Positions 8,345-16,833 are shown, counted from the stretch's first letter. The stretch: DNA of 64,000 nt from Cupriavidus gilardii (GCF_013314895.1 NZ_JABTYE010000002.1:310001-374000); one strand, 5' to 3'. The notes: a model not told the origin generated them from the sequence alone. Made by a program: numbers and translations.

Positions 8345-8680
8345 TTACCGGGCCTGCGCCGGCGAAGCGGGATAGCCGTAGCTCTCCGCCGCCGAGGCGC
8401 TGCGGCCGTTGCCGCGATTCGATCTGGTCGCCTCGCCGCGCTTGCTGGTGCCGGTGCCCTTGGTGGCGTCGTGCTGACGGGAGCCGCCGTGCGCGCCATG
8501 GTCCGTCGTGGAGCCGCCGCTGGGTCCCTGCACCGGCCGAGTGGGCGAGACATCCGAGGCGGCCGTGCCGGGCGCCTTGTCGGCGCCGGGCGGCGTTCCG
8601 GTGGCGGGCGTCGCGGTCGGTTGCGACATCACGGCGCCCGACATCAGCGCCAGCATGGCAAAGGTTGCGAAACGTTTCAT
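8345..8680 (-). CDS. Small secreted low-complexity protein
   Basis: This is a 111-aa protein with ATG at 8680-8678 preceded by AGGAGACAG. The signal peptide (MKRFATFAMLALMSGAVMS) is followed by a disordered Thr/Pro/Gly/Ser/His region with no fold or motif I recognise. It lies 104 bp downstream of the DUF4142 gene on the same strand and ends before a clear terminator, so the pair may form one transcription unit. Its composition resembles the secreted protein at 9658 (Ser/Thr/Pro rich with Lys/Arg near the end). Likely periplasmic. Confidence 0.6.
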   Translation of the reverse strand: MKRFATFAMLALMSGAVMSQPTATPATGTPPGADKAPGTAASDVSPTRPVQGPSGGSTTDHGAHGGSRQHDATKGTGTSKRGEATRSNRGNGRSASAAESYGYPASPAQAR

Positions 8681-8784
8681 CTCTGTCTCCTGTGTTGTCG
8701 CAGGCGCGGGGCCGGACCGCGCATCGCGATCGATGAGATCGGGGCGATCGGCGCCATCCGGGCGATCGAGCCGATCCAGCTCAT

Positions 8785-9324
8785 CTAACGGCGCGCGGAC
8801 TTGGCCGGGGACTTTCCCACCTCGTTGGCCATCTTGTTCGCCATCTCGAGATGATGTTGCAGCGTCGGCAGCGTCTTGCCGGCGAATGCCTTGACATCCG
8901 GATCGCGCGACTTGGTCGAGGCGTCGCGGAACAGGGCCACGGCCTTGTTGTGCGCCTTGACGCCGACCTCCTTCGCATACTCGCGGTCGAAGGTCGGCCC
9001 TTCGAGCGCACCGAGCGCCTCGATGCGCTTCTTGTCGGCCGAGGGCAATTCGGTTGGCAGTTCGACGCCCTTGCTCGAAGCGAGCGCCTTCAGCTCGCTG
9101 TCCGCGGCCTTGTGGTCCTTCAGCATCTGTGAAGCAAACAACTTCACGGTGTCGCTCGACGCCTTGCTTTCGGCCAGCGTGCTCGCCTCGATTTCCAGCA
9201 TGCCGCTCTCGGCGGCCTTCTTCATGAAGTTCGTGTCGGTCTTGCCGACCTCGGCAAACGCCAGGTTCATCGAAGCCGCGGCGGCGACGAACAGCGCGGG
9301 ACGAATCCATTGCATGGTTTTCAA
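8785..9324 (-). CDS. DUF4142 family periplasmic protein
   Basis: This is a 179-aa protein. The start is set at TTG 9324-9322 because GGAGG lies 6 nt upstream; an ATG three codons later has too long a spacing. The signal peptide runs through NLAFA. The mature part carries the DUF4142 pattern: NFMKKAAESGMLEIEAS near the start, VKLFASQMLKDHKAAD, then ADKKRIEALGALEGPTFDRE and a C-terminal helix with LQHHLEMANKM. The family is predicted to be a ferritin-like four-helix bundle; its function is unknown, and members often appear with envelope-stress genes. Confidence 0.85.
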   Translation of the reverse strand: MKTMQWIRPALFVAAAASMNLAFAEVGKTDTNFMKKAAESGMLEIEASTLAESKASSDTVKLFASQMLKDHKAADSELKALASSKGVELPTELPSADKKRIEALGALEGPTFDREYAKEVGVKAHNKAVALFRDASTKSRDPDVKAFAGKTLPTLQHHLEMANKMANEVGKSPAKSARR

Positions 9325-9657
9325 GATGGGCCTCCGTCAGCCAGATCAGTGACAAGGGCGGTTGCGCAACTTCCGTGCCGAGCATGCCGCGGCCACCGCG
9401 GTGTACGCCCGAAGGCATGCGCAAGGCCACCTTGCACGCACGCATCCGTTGCCGCCTCGGAATTTCTACATCGGCTCGTAAGGATTGCAGTAACGCGCCG
9501 GCAGGCGTCGTCCAATTCCTACAGTGGATTCAGGCATCGCCTTCGTGAGCGGGCATGGCGCGGCACGTATCGTTAGGTAACGGGCATCGTGCGCCAGCAG
9601 CCGGTGTCTGTCCGGACGGGCCTGCCCGTTCTCACGTGTCAATGGATGGAGCCAACG

Positions 9658-10038
9658 ATGAAGCGAATCGTCACCACTACCGCGCTTGCGCTGTGCGCGG
9701 CGCTGAGCCTGCCAGCGGTCGCCCAGCAGGCGCCCCCCAGCAATAACGCGCCGAACCCCAGCGCGCCGCCGACCGAAGGCAATCCGCCCGCGAGCCGCAG
9801 CACGACGCCGTCGGCGACCGGTGGCAGCATGAGCGGCAGCAGCGACACCACGATGCAAGGCGGGTCCACCAGCTCGACTGGCTCGGCCATGTCGGGCAGC
9901 GAGACCCGCGACAAGAAGAAGAGCGGCACCACGCATCGCAGCAAGAAACCGCGCCAGCAGGGCATGCCCGACGCGGTAACGCCGGACTCGCCGTCGGCGC
10001 CGAAGGGCGACTCCCCCAGCCCCGCGACGAAGCAGTAA
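9658..10038 (+). CDS. Small secreted Ser/Pro/Thr-rich protein
   Basis: This is a 126-aa protein. ATG 9658 has GGAG about 7 nt upstream; an in-frame ATG at 9646 is possible. The signal peptide ends near PAVAQQ. The mature chain is disordered (Pro, Ser, Thr, Gly), with a basic patch (DKKKSGTTHRSKKPRQQ) near the C-terminus. No family recognised. The gene ends just before a strong terminator and converges with the alcohol dehydrogenase gene. The 333-bp gap upstream (9325-9657) holds nothing I can name. Confidence 0.6.
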   Translation: MKRIVTTTALALCAALSLPAVAQQAPPSNNAPNPSAPPTEGNPPASRSTTPSATGGSMSGSSDTTMQGGSTSSTGSAMSGSETRDKKKSGTTHRSKKPRQQGMPDAVTPDSPSAPKGDSPSPATKQ

Positions 10039-10070
10039 GACCGGCGCTCACCGGGCGCATGTCCCGGCAG

Positions 10071-10107
10071 GCCGGCACGCAAGGAGCTTGCGTGCCGGCT
10101 TTTTTTT
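10071..10107 (+). terminator. Strong rho-independent terminator
   Basis: The stem GCCGGCACGCAAG/CTTGCGTGCCGGC (small loop) is followed by eight Ts (10100-10107), 33 bp after the stop of the small secreted protein gene. It lies between convergent genes. Confidence 0.93.
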
Positions 10108-10140
10108 GCGCTGGTTTTCTTCGATCAGCGCCGGCCTGCG

Positions 10141-11289
10141 TTACGGCTCGAGCTTGACCTTCATCCAGCCGGGCTGGCGCCGATCGAACGCCTCGTAGGC
10201 CTGCAGCGCTCCGGTCAGCGGCTCCGTCTGGGTCAACACTTCGGCGGGATCGATCACGCCGGCACGCACCAGGTCGACCAGCTCCGGCAGGATCGCGCGG
10301 TGGTTGCAGTTGCCCATCTTCAGCGTCAGGTTCTTGTTCATTGCCTTGCCGATCGGAAAGGTCTCGTGCGTCTCGGGATAGACCCCGATGATCGACAGCG
10401 TGCCGGCCTTGGCAAGCGCCTCGACCGACCACTTCAGCACCTCCGACGGACCGTCGCCGGGCTGCCACAACGAGGGCTGGCCGGTGGAACCGTCTCCATC
10501 GGCATGCCGGCGCTGCGCATCGATGCCGACCGCATCGATGGCACGGTCGGCGCCAATGCCGCCGGTCAGGCGCAGGATGGCCTGCACCGGATCTTCACGG
10601 TTGAAGTCGATCGCCTCGGCGCCCTGCGCCTGCGCCGCCTCGAGCCGCGAAGGCACATGATCGACGGCGAGGATGCGCGATGCGCCGAGCAGATGCGCCG
10701 ACACGATTGCGAACTGTCCGACCGGTCCGCAGCCGAACACGACCACCGTATCGCCGCGCCGGATCTCCGCGAGCTGCGCGCCGAAATAGCCGGTCGGAAA
10801 AATGTCGGACATCAGAATGGCCTGATCGTCGCTGATCTCGTCGGGCAGCTTGATCGCGCCGATATTGGCAAACGGAATGCGTGCGTACTCGGCCTGCAAG
10901 CCGTGGAAAGGACCGGTGCTCTGCGGTCCGCCGAAGAACGCCGTGCCCGCGCGCATGCCGTTGGGATTGGCGTTATCGCACTGCGCGTGATAGCCGCTGC
11001 GGCAATAGCTGCAGTAGCCGCAGGCGATCGTCGAAGGAATCACGACGCGGTCGCCCGGCCGCAGGTTGTTGACGTCCTGTCCGACCTCGGTAACCACGCC
11101 GACGCCCTCGTGGCCGAGAATGGTGCCCGGGCGCATGCCGGGCATGGTGCCGCGAACCATATGCAGGTCGGTGCCGCATATGGCGCTGGCGGTCAGTTCG
11201 ATCAATGCGTCGGTCGGCGCCTGCAGCACCGGATCGGACACATCGTCCAGGCGTATATCGCCGACTCCGTGGAATACGACAGCTTTCAT
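10141..11289 (-). CDS. Zinc-dependent alcohol dehydrogenase (MDR family)
   Basis: This is a 382-aa protein with ATG at 11289-11287 behind GGAG. The catalytic zinc ligands are Cys38 (AICGTDLH) and His60 (GHEGVG). The structural zinc lobe is Cys90, 93, 96 and 104 (CGYCSYCRSGYHAQC). A Rossmann motif VVFGCGPVGQFA follows (about 180), then LAVDHVPSRLEAA, where the Asp suggests NAD rather than NADP. The insertion around residues 250-285 and the overall length resemble the formaldehyde-dehydrogenase-like subgroup of medium-chain dehydrogenases. It lies downstream of the sigma-factor gene on the same strand (137-bp gap), but nothing ties it to siderophore synthesis. Confidence 0.88.
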   Translation of the reverse strand: MKAVVFHGVGDIRLDDVSDPVLQAPTDALIELTASAICGTDLHMVRGTMPGMRPGTILGHEGVGVVTEVGQDVNNLRPGDRVVIPSTIACGYCSYCRSGYHAQCDNANPNGMRAGTAFFGGPQSTGPFHGLQAEYARIPFANIGAIKLPDEISDDQAILMSDIFPTGYFGAQLAEIRRGDTVVVFGCGPVGQFAIVSAHLLGASRILAVDHVPSRLEAAQAQGAEAIDFNREDPVQAILRLTGGIGADRAIDAVGIDAQRRHADGDGSTGQPSLWQPGDGPSEVLKWSVEALAKAGTLSIIGVYPETHETFPIGKAMNKNLTLKMGNCNHRAILPELVDLVRAGVIDPAEVLTQTEPLTGALQAYEAFDRRQPGWMKVKLEP

Positions 11290-11426
11290 CGCGCAACTCC
11301 GCAAGACTGGGTTGACGCGGTCCGACCCGCCGGACCGCAATGTCACGGCAGGACGCAAATTGCATTCCGGGGAAGATGGGCGATGGAGGGCTTGGCGCTG
11401 TCGTTGCGGCGATGCGATGTTCGCGA

Positions 11427-11987
11427 CTACGCGGCCCCGAACAGCGCGTCGCGGCAATGGGTCATCGCATCGCGGATCATGAAATTGACCAGGGTCGGGG
11501 ACACGCCGAGGATGACCGCGATCTCCTTCTGCGTCATCCCGCGAATCCGATACATCTCAAAGGCTTTCTGGGTACGCTCTGGGAGTTCGGCAAGCGCGCC
11601 GGCGACCGTGCCAAGCGCTTCGCGGCCCAGCGTGATGGACTCTGGCGACAAGGCATCGCTGGCGACCAGCAGCCCATCTTCTTCGCAGGCGGCGTGCCGT
11701 TGTTCAAGCGCCGCCCGCCGGTGCCGGTCGATGGCGAGATTGCGCACGGTCTGGAACAGGTAGCCGACGGGTTGCCTGACCACGATGGCGCTCTCCTGGT
11801 CCATCAGCTTCAGGAAGGTGTCCTGCACCACGTCTTCGGCGCCGGCACGACAACCAAGGATGCGCGCCGCGGCGTCGATCAAAGCCCGGCGATAGCTGAG
11901 AAAGGTACCGAACAGTTCCTGATTCATGTGGCGCGGCTGGTGCGCCTCGACAGGCGTCCGGACCTCGTTGATCGGTTGCTCGGTCAT
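11427..11987 (-). CDS. PvdS/OrbS-type iron-starvation ECF sigma factor
   Basis: This is a 186-aa protein with ATG at 11987-11985 behind GAGGGGG. It has region 2 (AARILGCRAGAEDVVQDTFLKL, LFQTVRNLAIDRHR) and region 4 (LPERTQKAFEMYRIRGMTQKEIA, GVSPTLVNFMIRDAMTHCR). The region-4 end matches my recollection of Pseudomonas PvdS nearly word for word, so it belongs to the PvdS branch rather than generic FecI. A Fur-box-like palindrome lies about 40 bp upstream. It should direct RNA polymerase to the five TAAAT-N16-CGT elements in this locus. The neighbouring DUF4880 protein may modulate it. Family assignment is strong; the regulon is inferred from promoter matches. Confidence 0.92.
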   Translation of the reverse strand: MTEQPINEVRTPVEAHQPRHMNQELFGTFLSYRRALIDAAARILGCRAGAEDVVQDTFLKLMDQESAIVVRQPVGYLFQTVRNLAIDRHRRAALEQRHAACEEDGLLVASDALSPESITLGREALGTVAGALAELPERTQKAFEMYRIRGMTQKEIAVILGVSPTLVNFMIRDAMTHCRDALFGAA

Positions 11988-12027
11988 TTCGTGCCCCCTC
12001 CCAGAAGAAACCGACGGACATGCTAAC

Positions 12028-12052
12028 GCAAATGCGACTCATTCGCAATTAT
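12028..12052 (-). promoter_or_regulatory. Fur-box-like element upstream of the sigma factor
   Basis: The imperfect palindrome TTGCGAATGAGTCGCATTTG (minus strand) lies 40-65 bp before the sigma-factor start. It shares the TTGCGAATGA core with elements at 16674 and 48216. This fits Fur repression of a PvdS-type regulator. Confidence 0.65.
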
Positions 12053-12130
12053 AGCGACATGCCCGCGCGATTCGAAGAGGCAATGTGTAAAGGTTGGTCG
12101 CCGAATGCGACCGACGTGTGACAGCGGAGG

Positions 12131-12394
12131 TCAGCCGTGGCGCGTGGGCCGTTGCCCTGCCGTGGGTGGCATGCGTGCTTCGATGGCCGCCTGAACCGAG
12201 GGGCTCACCGCACCGGTGGCCTGCCACACAGCGCAGGCCTGGCGGAACGACTCGATATGATCGGGCGACTGGTCGAGCCAATCGAGCAGGCGTTGTTCTG
12301 CGCTGGCGTCGAGCATGCCGTCCCGCATCAGCATCACCCAATCGAGCGCTTGTTGCCAGGCGATGTCGTTGCCCGGCGATCGGTTCTGGACCAC
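12131..12394 (-). CDS. Stand-alone DUF4880 (FecR/FpvR N-terminal-like) protein, possible soluble anti-sigma
   Basis: This is an 87-aa protein. The start is GTG 12394-12392, supported by AAGGGGAG six nt upstream. The whole chain matches the cytoplasmic N-terminal domain of FecR-type regulators: AWQQALDWVMLMRDG, then WLDQSPDHIESFRQACAVWQ. There is no transmembrane helix and no periplasmic FecR domain; the frame ends in a short polar tail, so it is not a visibly frameshifted full-length gene. It sits between the exporter and the sigma-factor gene, upstream of sigma rather than downstream as usual. In FpvR the N-terminal cytoplasmic segment suffices to bind PvdS (known from the family), so this may be a soluble anti-sigma or co-sigma factor (inference). 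Confidence 0.75.
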   Translation of the reverse strand: MVQNRSPGNDIAWQQALDWVMLMRDGMLDASAEQRLLDWLDQSPDHIESFRQACAVWQATGAVSPSVQAAIEARMPPTAGQRPTRHG

Positions 12395-12502
12395 GTACAG
12401 CTCCCCTTGATGCGTTCTTGTGCGCCGATGTCATGCACCGGCGTCGTGTGACGCGATTGTAGCGGAGTCGCTGCCTGGGCATCGGCGCAACGGACCGGTG
12501 TG

Positions 12503-14230
12503 TCATGCCGCGCGCTGACGCTCAGTGGCGATCGCCACGCCTGCCGGCTCTGCGGCGGGTTGGTGTTCGATGTCCTTCTCGCGTATGCGGCCCTGTTCGA
12601 GCAGCACGATGCGGTCGCCCGCATCGAAGTAGCGGTCGTCGTGCGAGATCACCAGCACCGCCTTGCCCTGCGCGCGCAAGGCCGGCACGATCTCGCGATA
12701 GAACACCGTCTTGAAGGCCGGGTCCTGATCCGCGGCCCATTCGTCCAGCACGATCACCGGCCGGTCCTCCAGGCAGGCGGCGACCAGCGCAAGGCGCTTG
12801 CGCTGGCCCTGCGACAGCGCGCGCGTCGAGAAGGCGCCATCACGCACCGTCACCTTGTGTTGCAGCTGAAGACGCGCCAGCAGGGCGTTGGCGCGCGCGT
12901 CGAGCGCCGCGTGCCTGGCCTGATGGACGCCCTCTTCGCTGTCGTCGGCCGCGGCACCCAACAGGCTGTCGAACAGATGAAAGTCGGCGAACACCGCGGT
13001 GCACTGCTGGCGATGACGCTCGCGATCCGCGGCATCGGCGATGGGCTCGCGGTTGAGCAGCACGGTGCCCTGCTCCGGCGCATACAGACCAACCAGCAGC
13101 TTGGCCAGCGTGGTCTTGCCGCTGCCATTGCCACCGACCAGGAACACCACTTCGCCGGCGCGCAGCGACAGGTCGATCGGCCCCAGCGTGAAACTGCCAT
13201 CCTCGCCGTCGCGGTAGTACCGATGCGTGACGCCGCGCAAGGCCAACTCGACGAACGGCCGACGATCGTCTGAAGCATCGGCTGCAGCCTGCTCGACGCC
13301 GAGCGGTCCGGTGGTATCGGCGATGCGCTGATAGGCGATACGCGCGAGATTGAATTGCGGCAGGCTGTTCAGCAGCCCTTCCAGCGGCGCCATCATGTAG
13401 AGGAACACCAGCGTGTAGCCGCTGGCAACGGCGGCATCCGCGCCCAGCGGCCGCTGCACGACGAACAGGATGATGCCGATCACGGCAAAGAACAGCGTGC
13501 TGCCGATCGTCAGCGACAGATACAGCAGCGACAGCCCCTGCGTGCGGTTGGTCCGCACCGCATCGATCGCTTCGGCGAGCGGCCCGCTGGCGAACGCCTC
13601 TCGGCGTTGCCGATGCAGCTTCAGTTCCTTGGCGCCGGCGAATATCGCGCCGAAGCGCTCGATCAAGACGTCGTGCCATTTGCCGGCATCGCGCAGATAG
13701 CGCTGCGAACGCTGGCGGCTGAGCCGATAGCAGATCGAGCCGGCCAGCACGGCGACCACGGCAAACAGGAACACCTGCCACGACAGGTATGCCAGATAGG
13801 CGAGGCAGCCCAGCACGATGGTGCCGTTCATCACCACGAACGGCAGCGCAACCAGCAGCGTTGCGACCTGGTTGGTGTCCTCGCCGAGCAACGCCAGCCC
13901 GCGGCCCGGGCCGACGCGCTCGAGGTCGGCATAGGGGGAAGCCAGCAGCCGGCGGGCGATATGCTCGCGCAGGCTGGCCAGCACCGTCTGGTTCAGCCGC
14001 ACGAACAGCATCAGCGCGGCGGTACGGCACAGCAGCACGGCCACCGCCAGGGCCGCGAAGCGCAGTCCCAGGGCGGCAAGCTGATCGGCCGGCGTTGCCA
14101 ACGCCCGGTTGATGGTGGCGATCAGCCCGACCGACGCCGCGCCACCGGCCAGGCTGGCCACGATGGCGAACGCCAGCAGATGGCCCGAGGCCCGGAACAA
14201 CACATTGCGCAGCGAAGGAAAGGCGGACAC
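12503..14230 (-). CDS. PvdE/SyrD-type cyclic-peptide/siderophore export ABC transporter
   Basis: This is a 575-aa fused permease-ATPase. The start is taken as GTG 14230-14228, which has GGAG nine nt upstream; GTG 14245 gives five extra residues but no Shine-Dalgarno. Six hydrophobic segments fill about residues 1-310. The ATPase has Walker A VGGNGSGKTT (about 365), a signature-like LSQGQRKRLAL and Walker B VIVLDEWAADQDP (about 490), where the usual ABC 'DEP' reads DEW, as in PvdE-like exporters. It probably moves the lipopeptide across the inner membrane. The gene follows the receptor gene on the same strand (about 180 bp) and precedes DUF4880 and sigma. No outer-membrane efflux partner is seen nearby. 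Confidence 0.88.
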   Translation of the reverse strand: MSAFPSLRNVLFRASGHLLAFAIVASLAGGAASVGLIATINRALATPADQLAALGLRFAALAVAVLLCRTAALMLFVRLNQTVLASLREHIARRLLASPYADLERVGPGRGLALLGEDTNQVATLLVALPFVVMNGTIVLGCLAYLAYLSWQVFLFAVVAVLAGSICYRLSRQRSQRYLRDAGKWHDVLIERFGAIFAGAKELKLHRQRREAFASGPLAEAIDAVRTNRTQGLSLLYLSLTIGSTLFFAVIGIILFVVQRPLGADAAVASGYTLVFLYMMAPLEGLLNSLPQFNLARIAYQRIADTTGPLGVEQAAADASDDRRPFVELALRGVTHRYYRDGEDGSFTLGPIDLSLRAGEVVFLVGGNGSGKTTLAKLLVGLYAPEQGTVLLNREPIADAADRERHRQQCTAVFADFHLFDSLLGAAADDSEEGVHQARHAALDARANALLARLQLQHKVTVRDGAFSTRALSQGQRKRLALVAACLEDRPVIVLDEWAADQDPAFKTVFYREIVPALRAQGKAVLVISHDDRYFDAGDRIVLLEQGRIREKDIEHQPAAEPAGVAIATERQRAA

Positions 14231-14302
14231 GGTCGGCGGCTCCACGGGGAAGAGGTCTTCTTCCTGTGACGAACGACGGTGCCCGCGAATTACCTGTCAG
14301 CT

Positions 14303-14369
14303 CATTCCCGCGCACGCGGGGACCCGGCGACTTCGAAAGCAAAGGGGCCCCCGCTGTCGCGGGGACGAC
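14303..14369. repeat. Pair of REP-like palindromes
   Basis: Two GC palindromes, CCCGCG/CGCGGG (14307-14320) and CCCCGC/GCGGGG (14349-14364), lie in the gap between the receptor stop and the exporter start. The same core occurs at 474, 4546 and 56585. They may fold in the intercistronic mRNA and stabilise or uncouple the two messages. Confidence 0.5.
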
Positions 14370-14408
14370 AGACGGGCAACAGGCTTGCGTCTGCGGTACG
14401 GGGCCGCC

Positions 14409-16613
14409 TTACCAGCGATACGTCGCGGTAGCCAGGATGTTGCGGCGATAGCCGTAATAGCAGGTCGTCGCACTGCCGCACTGCCCGACGTAGTCCTTGT
14501 CGAGCAGATTGGTCGCGGTCAGCGCGAAGCGCCAATGCTGGTCCAGCGTGTAGTGGATCGCGGCATCGGCCAGCCACACCGACGATACCTTGAAGGTATT
14601 GGCCGAATCGCCCCAGGTCGAGCCGATATAGCGGGCGCCGGCGCCCATGCCCAGGCCCCTCAGCATGCCGCCGCGCATCGTGTAGTCGACCCACAGCGCC
14701 GCGGTATGACGCGGGCGGTTGGTCGGCACCTTGCCGAGGTCGGGACCGTTGCTCTTGGTGGTCTCCATATTCATCAAGGTGTACGAGCCGATCGCCTTGA
14801 AGCCGTTCTGGAAGTCCATCGTGCCTTCCAGCTCGAAGCCACGCGAGCGCACCTCGCCGGTCTGGATCTGGAAATTGGTGCCGGCAGGACGCCCCGGATC
14901 CGGCGTCAGCACGTCTTGCTGCCGCAGGTCGTAGACCGCCGCGGTGATGAAGCTGTTGCTGCCCGGCGGCTGGAACTTGACGCCGAGTTCGGTCTGCTTG
15001 CCGGTGGTCGGCTTGAACGGCGAGCCCTGCCGGTCGGTGCCGGCTTGCGGCTGGAACGAAGTCGAGTAGCTGACGTACGGCGTGATGCCGTACGGTGCCT
15101 GATACAGCAGGCCGAGGCGATAGGTGAAGTCGTCCTGGTCGATAGCGGTCTTGCTAACCGCGGTGCCTCTAACTGTAGTCTGAGTCGAGGTCGTATCCGA
15201 GCTTGCCCAATCCTTACGGCCGCCCAGAACGAAGCTAAGCCTCTCAGTCAGCTTCATCTGGTCCTGGAAATACACGCCGAGCTGGCGCTGGGTCTGCTCG
15301 GCATTGGTGGACGAGGCGACCGGATTGATCCTCGCGCCGTAGACCGGATTCCACGGATCGATCAGCCCCAGCGGCGGCGTGCCGACGGTACCGAAGCCCT
15401 GCCTGTCGTCGAACTTGCCGTGCTGGTAGTCCACGCCGACCAGCATCTTGTGCCGGACCGGGCCGGTGCTGAAGTCCGCCTGCAGCTGGGTGTCGACGCC
15501 GATCGTGTCGAGCTTGCCGCCGGCGTCGAGCGAACCGCGCCGCAATTGCTGCTGCGCCGCCGAGTTCCAGCCCACGGCATACACCCCGGTATAGGTGAGG
15601 TCGCTATGCATGTAGCGCACGTTCTGCCGGACGCGGAAGGTATCGTTGAAGCGATGTTCGAACGCGTAGCCGATCGCGTACTCCTCGCGGTCGAACGTAT
15701 TGAAGCCCGGCTCGCCGGTAAAGAACCCGACCGGGATCCTGCGGCCGTTCACCGTCGGAATGACGGTGCCCTCGCGCGGCAGGAAGTTGATCGCCGTGCC
15801 CTGCTTGTCGCGTTGGTAATGGGTCAGCAGCGTGAACGTGGTATCGGCGGACGGGCGGAACGTCAGTGCGGGCGCGATGAAGATGCGGTCGTCCTTGGCA
15901 TGGTCGGTCTGCGTATCGCTCTTTCTGAACAGGCCGGTCAGCCGATAGAGCACGGTCTGGTTGCTGTCCACCGCGCCGGACAGATCGAAGCTGGCCTGCT
16001 TGCGATTGTGCGAGCCGTATTGCAGGTTGACCTCGCGCAGCGTCTCGGCGGTCGGCCGCTTGCTGACGAGGTTGACGAGCCCGCCCGGGGCATTGGCGCC
16101 GTACAGCACCGAACTCGGCCCGCGCAGCAGTTCGACGCGCTCGAGTCCATAGGTATCGACGCGCGGCATCAGGTAGCCGCTGGTGTAGTAGTTGATGTAC
16201 AGGCCGTCGAGATATTGCCGCGCGAGGAAGCCGCGGATTACCGGCTTGTCGTAGCGCGACTCGACCACGTTGTCGCCGACCACGCCCGCCGAATAGGCGA
16301 AGGCTTCCGACACGGTTTGCACGCCGCGATCTTCCATCTGCTCGCGGGTGATCACTGAAATCGACTGCGGCGTCTCCGCCAACGGCGTATCGGTCTTGGT
16401 CGCGGTAACGCTGCGTCGAGCGACATAACCGCCGACCGGTCCGATCCCCGTTTCCGAGCCCGCGGCCCGCACCGTGACCTCCGGCAACTGGCCGGCCACC
16501 GGCTGGCCCGCCGGCGTCGCCTGCTCCTGCGCATGCGCGCTGCCCGCCAGCGCAAACAACATCACTACCGCCCGCCGCACCTCCGTCCGCCGGCAATCGA
16601 ACACCCGTTGCAT
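14409..16613 (-). CDS. TonB-dependent ferric-siderophore receptor
   Basis: This is a 734-aa protein with ATG at 16613-16611 behind AAGGGGAG. The signal peptide ends at GSAHA-QE. The mature N-terminus goes within about 15 residues to a TonB-box-like LPEVTVR, so there is no N-terminal signalling (STN) domain as in FpvA or FecA. The plug domain (about 70-190: ETPQSISVITREQMEDRG, RVELLRGPSSVLYGANAPGG) is followed by a siderophore-receptor beta-barrel ending in ATATYRW with a C-terminal aromatic residue. Probably imports the ferric form of the local lipopeptide. A strong Fur-box-like element lies 60-90 bp upstream. One stretch (15153-15252) uses AT-richer, rarer codons (AGA, AGG, CTT, ACA, GTT) than the rest. 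Confidence 0.93.
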   Translation of the reverse strand: MQRVFDCRRTEVRRAVVMLFALAGSAHAQEQATPAGQPVAGQLPEVTVRAAGSETGIGPVGGYVARRSVTATKTDTPLAETPQSISVITREQMEDRGVQTVSEAFAYSAGVVGDNVVESRYDKPVIRGFLARQYLDGLYINYYTSGYLMPRVDTYGLERVELLRGPSSVLYGANAPGGLVNLVSKRPTAETLREVNLQYGSHNRKQASFDLSGAVDSNQTVLYRLTGLFRKSDTQTDHAKDDRIFIAPALTFRPSADTTFTLLTHYQRDKQGTAINFLPREGTVIPTVNGRRIPVGFFTGEPGFNTFDREEYAIGYAFEHRFNDTFRVRQNVRYMHSDLTYTGVYAVGWNSAAQQQLRRGSLDAGGKLDTIGVDTQLQADFSTGPVRHKMLVGVDYQHGKFDDRQGFGTVGTPPLGLIDPWNPVYGARINPVASSTNAEQTQRQLGVYFQDQMKLTERLSFVLGGRKDWASSDTTSTQTTVRGTAVSKTAIDQDDFTYRLGLLYQAPYGITPYVSYSTSFQPQAGTDRQGSPFKPTTGKQTELGVKFQPPGSNSFITAAVYDLRQQDVLTPDPGRPAGTNFQIQTGEVRSRGFELEGTMDFQNGFKAIGSYTLMNMETTKSNGPDLGKVPTNRPRHTAALWVDYTMRGGMLRGLGMGAGARYIGSTWGDSANTFKVSSVWLADAAIHYTLDQHWRFALTATNLLDKDYVGQCGSATTCYYGYRRNILATATYRW

Positions 16614-16673
16614 GAGACTCCCCTTCTTTTTGATCGCGCCGGCCCGGTATGCGAAAGGCTCACCGTAATGCTG

Positions 16674-16700
16674 TTGCGAATGATAATGATTCGTAATTAT
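16674..16700 (-). promoter_or_regulatory. Fur-box-like element upstream of the TonB receptor
   Basis: TTGCGAATGATAATGATTCG and the AT-rich bases after it contain the GATAATGAT core of the classical Fur box. It lies in the divergent region between the receptor (leftward) and the FhuF-like gene (rightward), closer to the receptor. No TAAAT-N16-CGT element faces the receptor, so it is probably directly Fur-controlled. Confidence 0.75.
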
Positions 16701-16781
16701 TACGTGAGTGGCCAGAAAACAGCAATAGGGAGCGCGAAAAGGGGAATTGGCGGCTGATCGGGACAGAAACGGGGCGCCGGC

Positions 16782-16805
16782 TAATTTCTTGCGGCGCCGG
16801 TCCGT
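16782..16805 (+). promoter_or_regulatory. Iron-starvation sigma promoter (TAATT-N16-CGT) for the fhuF-like gene
   Basis: CTAATT at -35 and CCGTCT at -10, with 16 bp between TAATT and CGT, end 28 bp before the ATG. This copy differs from the other four by TAATT instead of TAAAT. Confidence 0.7.
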
Positions 16806-16833
16806 CTCTCGTGGGAGGCGCCGCCCAATCGCG

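Noticed and set aside
8345-9445. A single 366-aa leftward protein spanning two genes
   Set aside because: The frame is open through the region, but the 8680 start has its own Shine-Dalgarno and signal peptide, and the DUF4142 gene occupies another frame over 8785-9324.
14109-16358. Long rightward open frame (749 codons) opposite the receptor gene
   Set aside because: It is the complement of a clear TonB-dependent receptor and shows no domain of its own.
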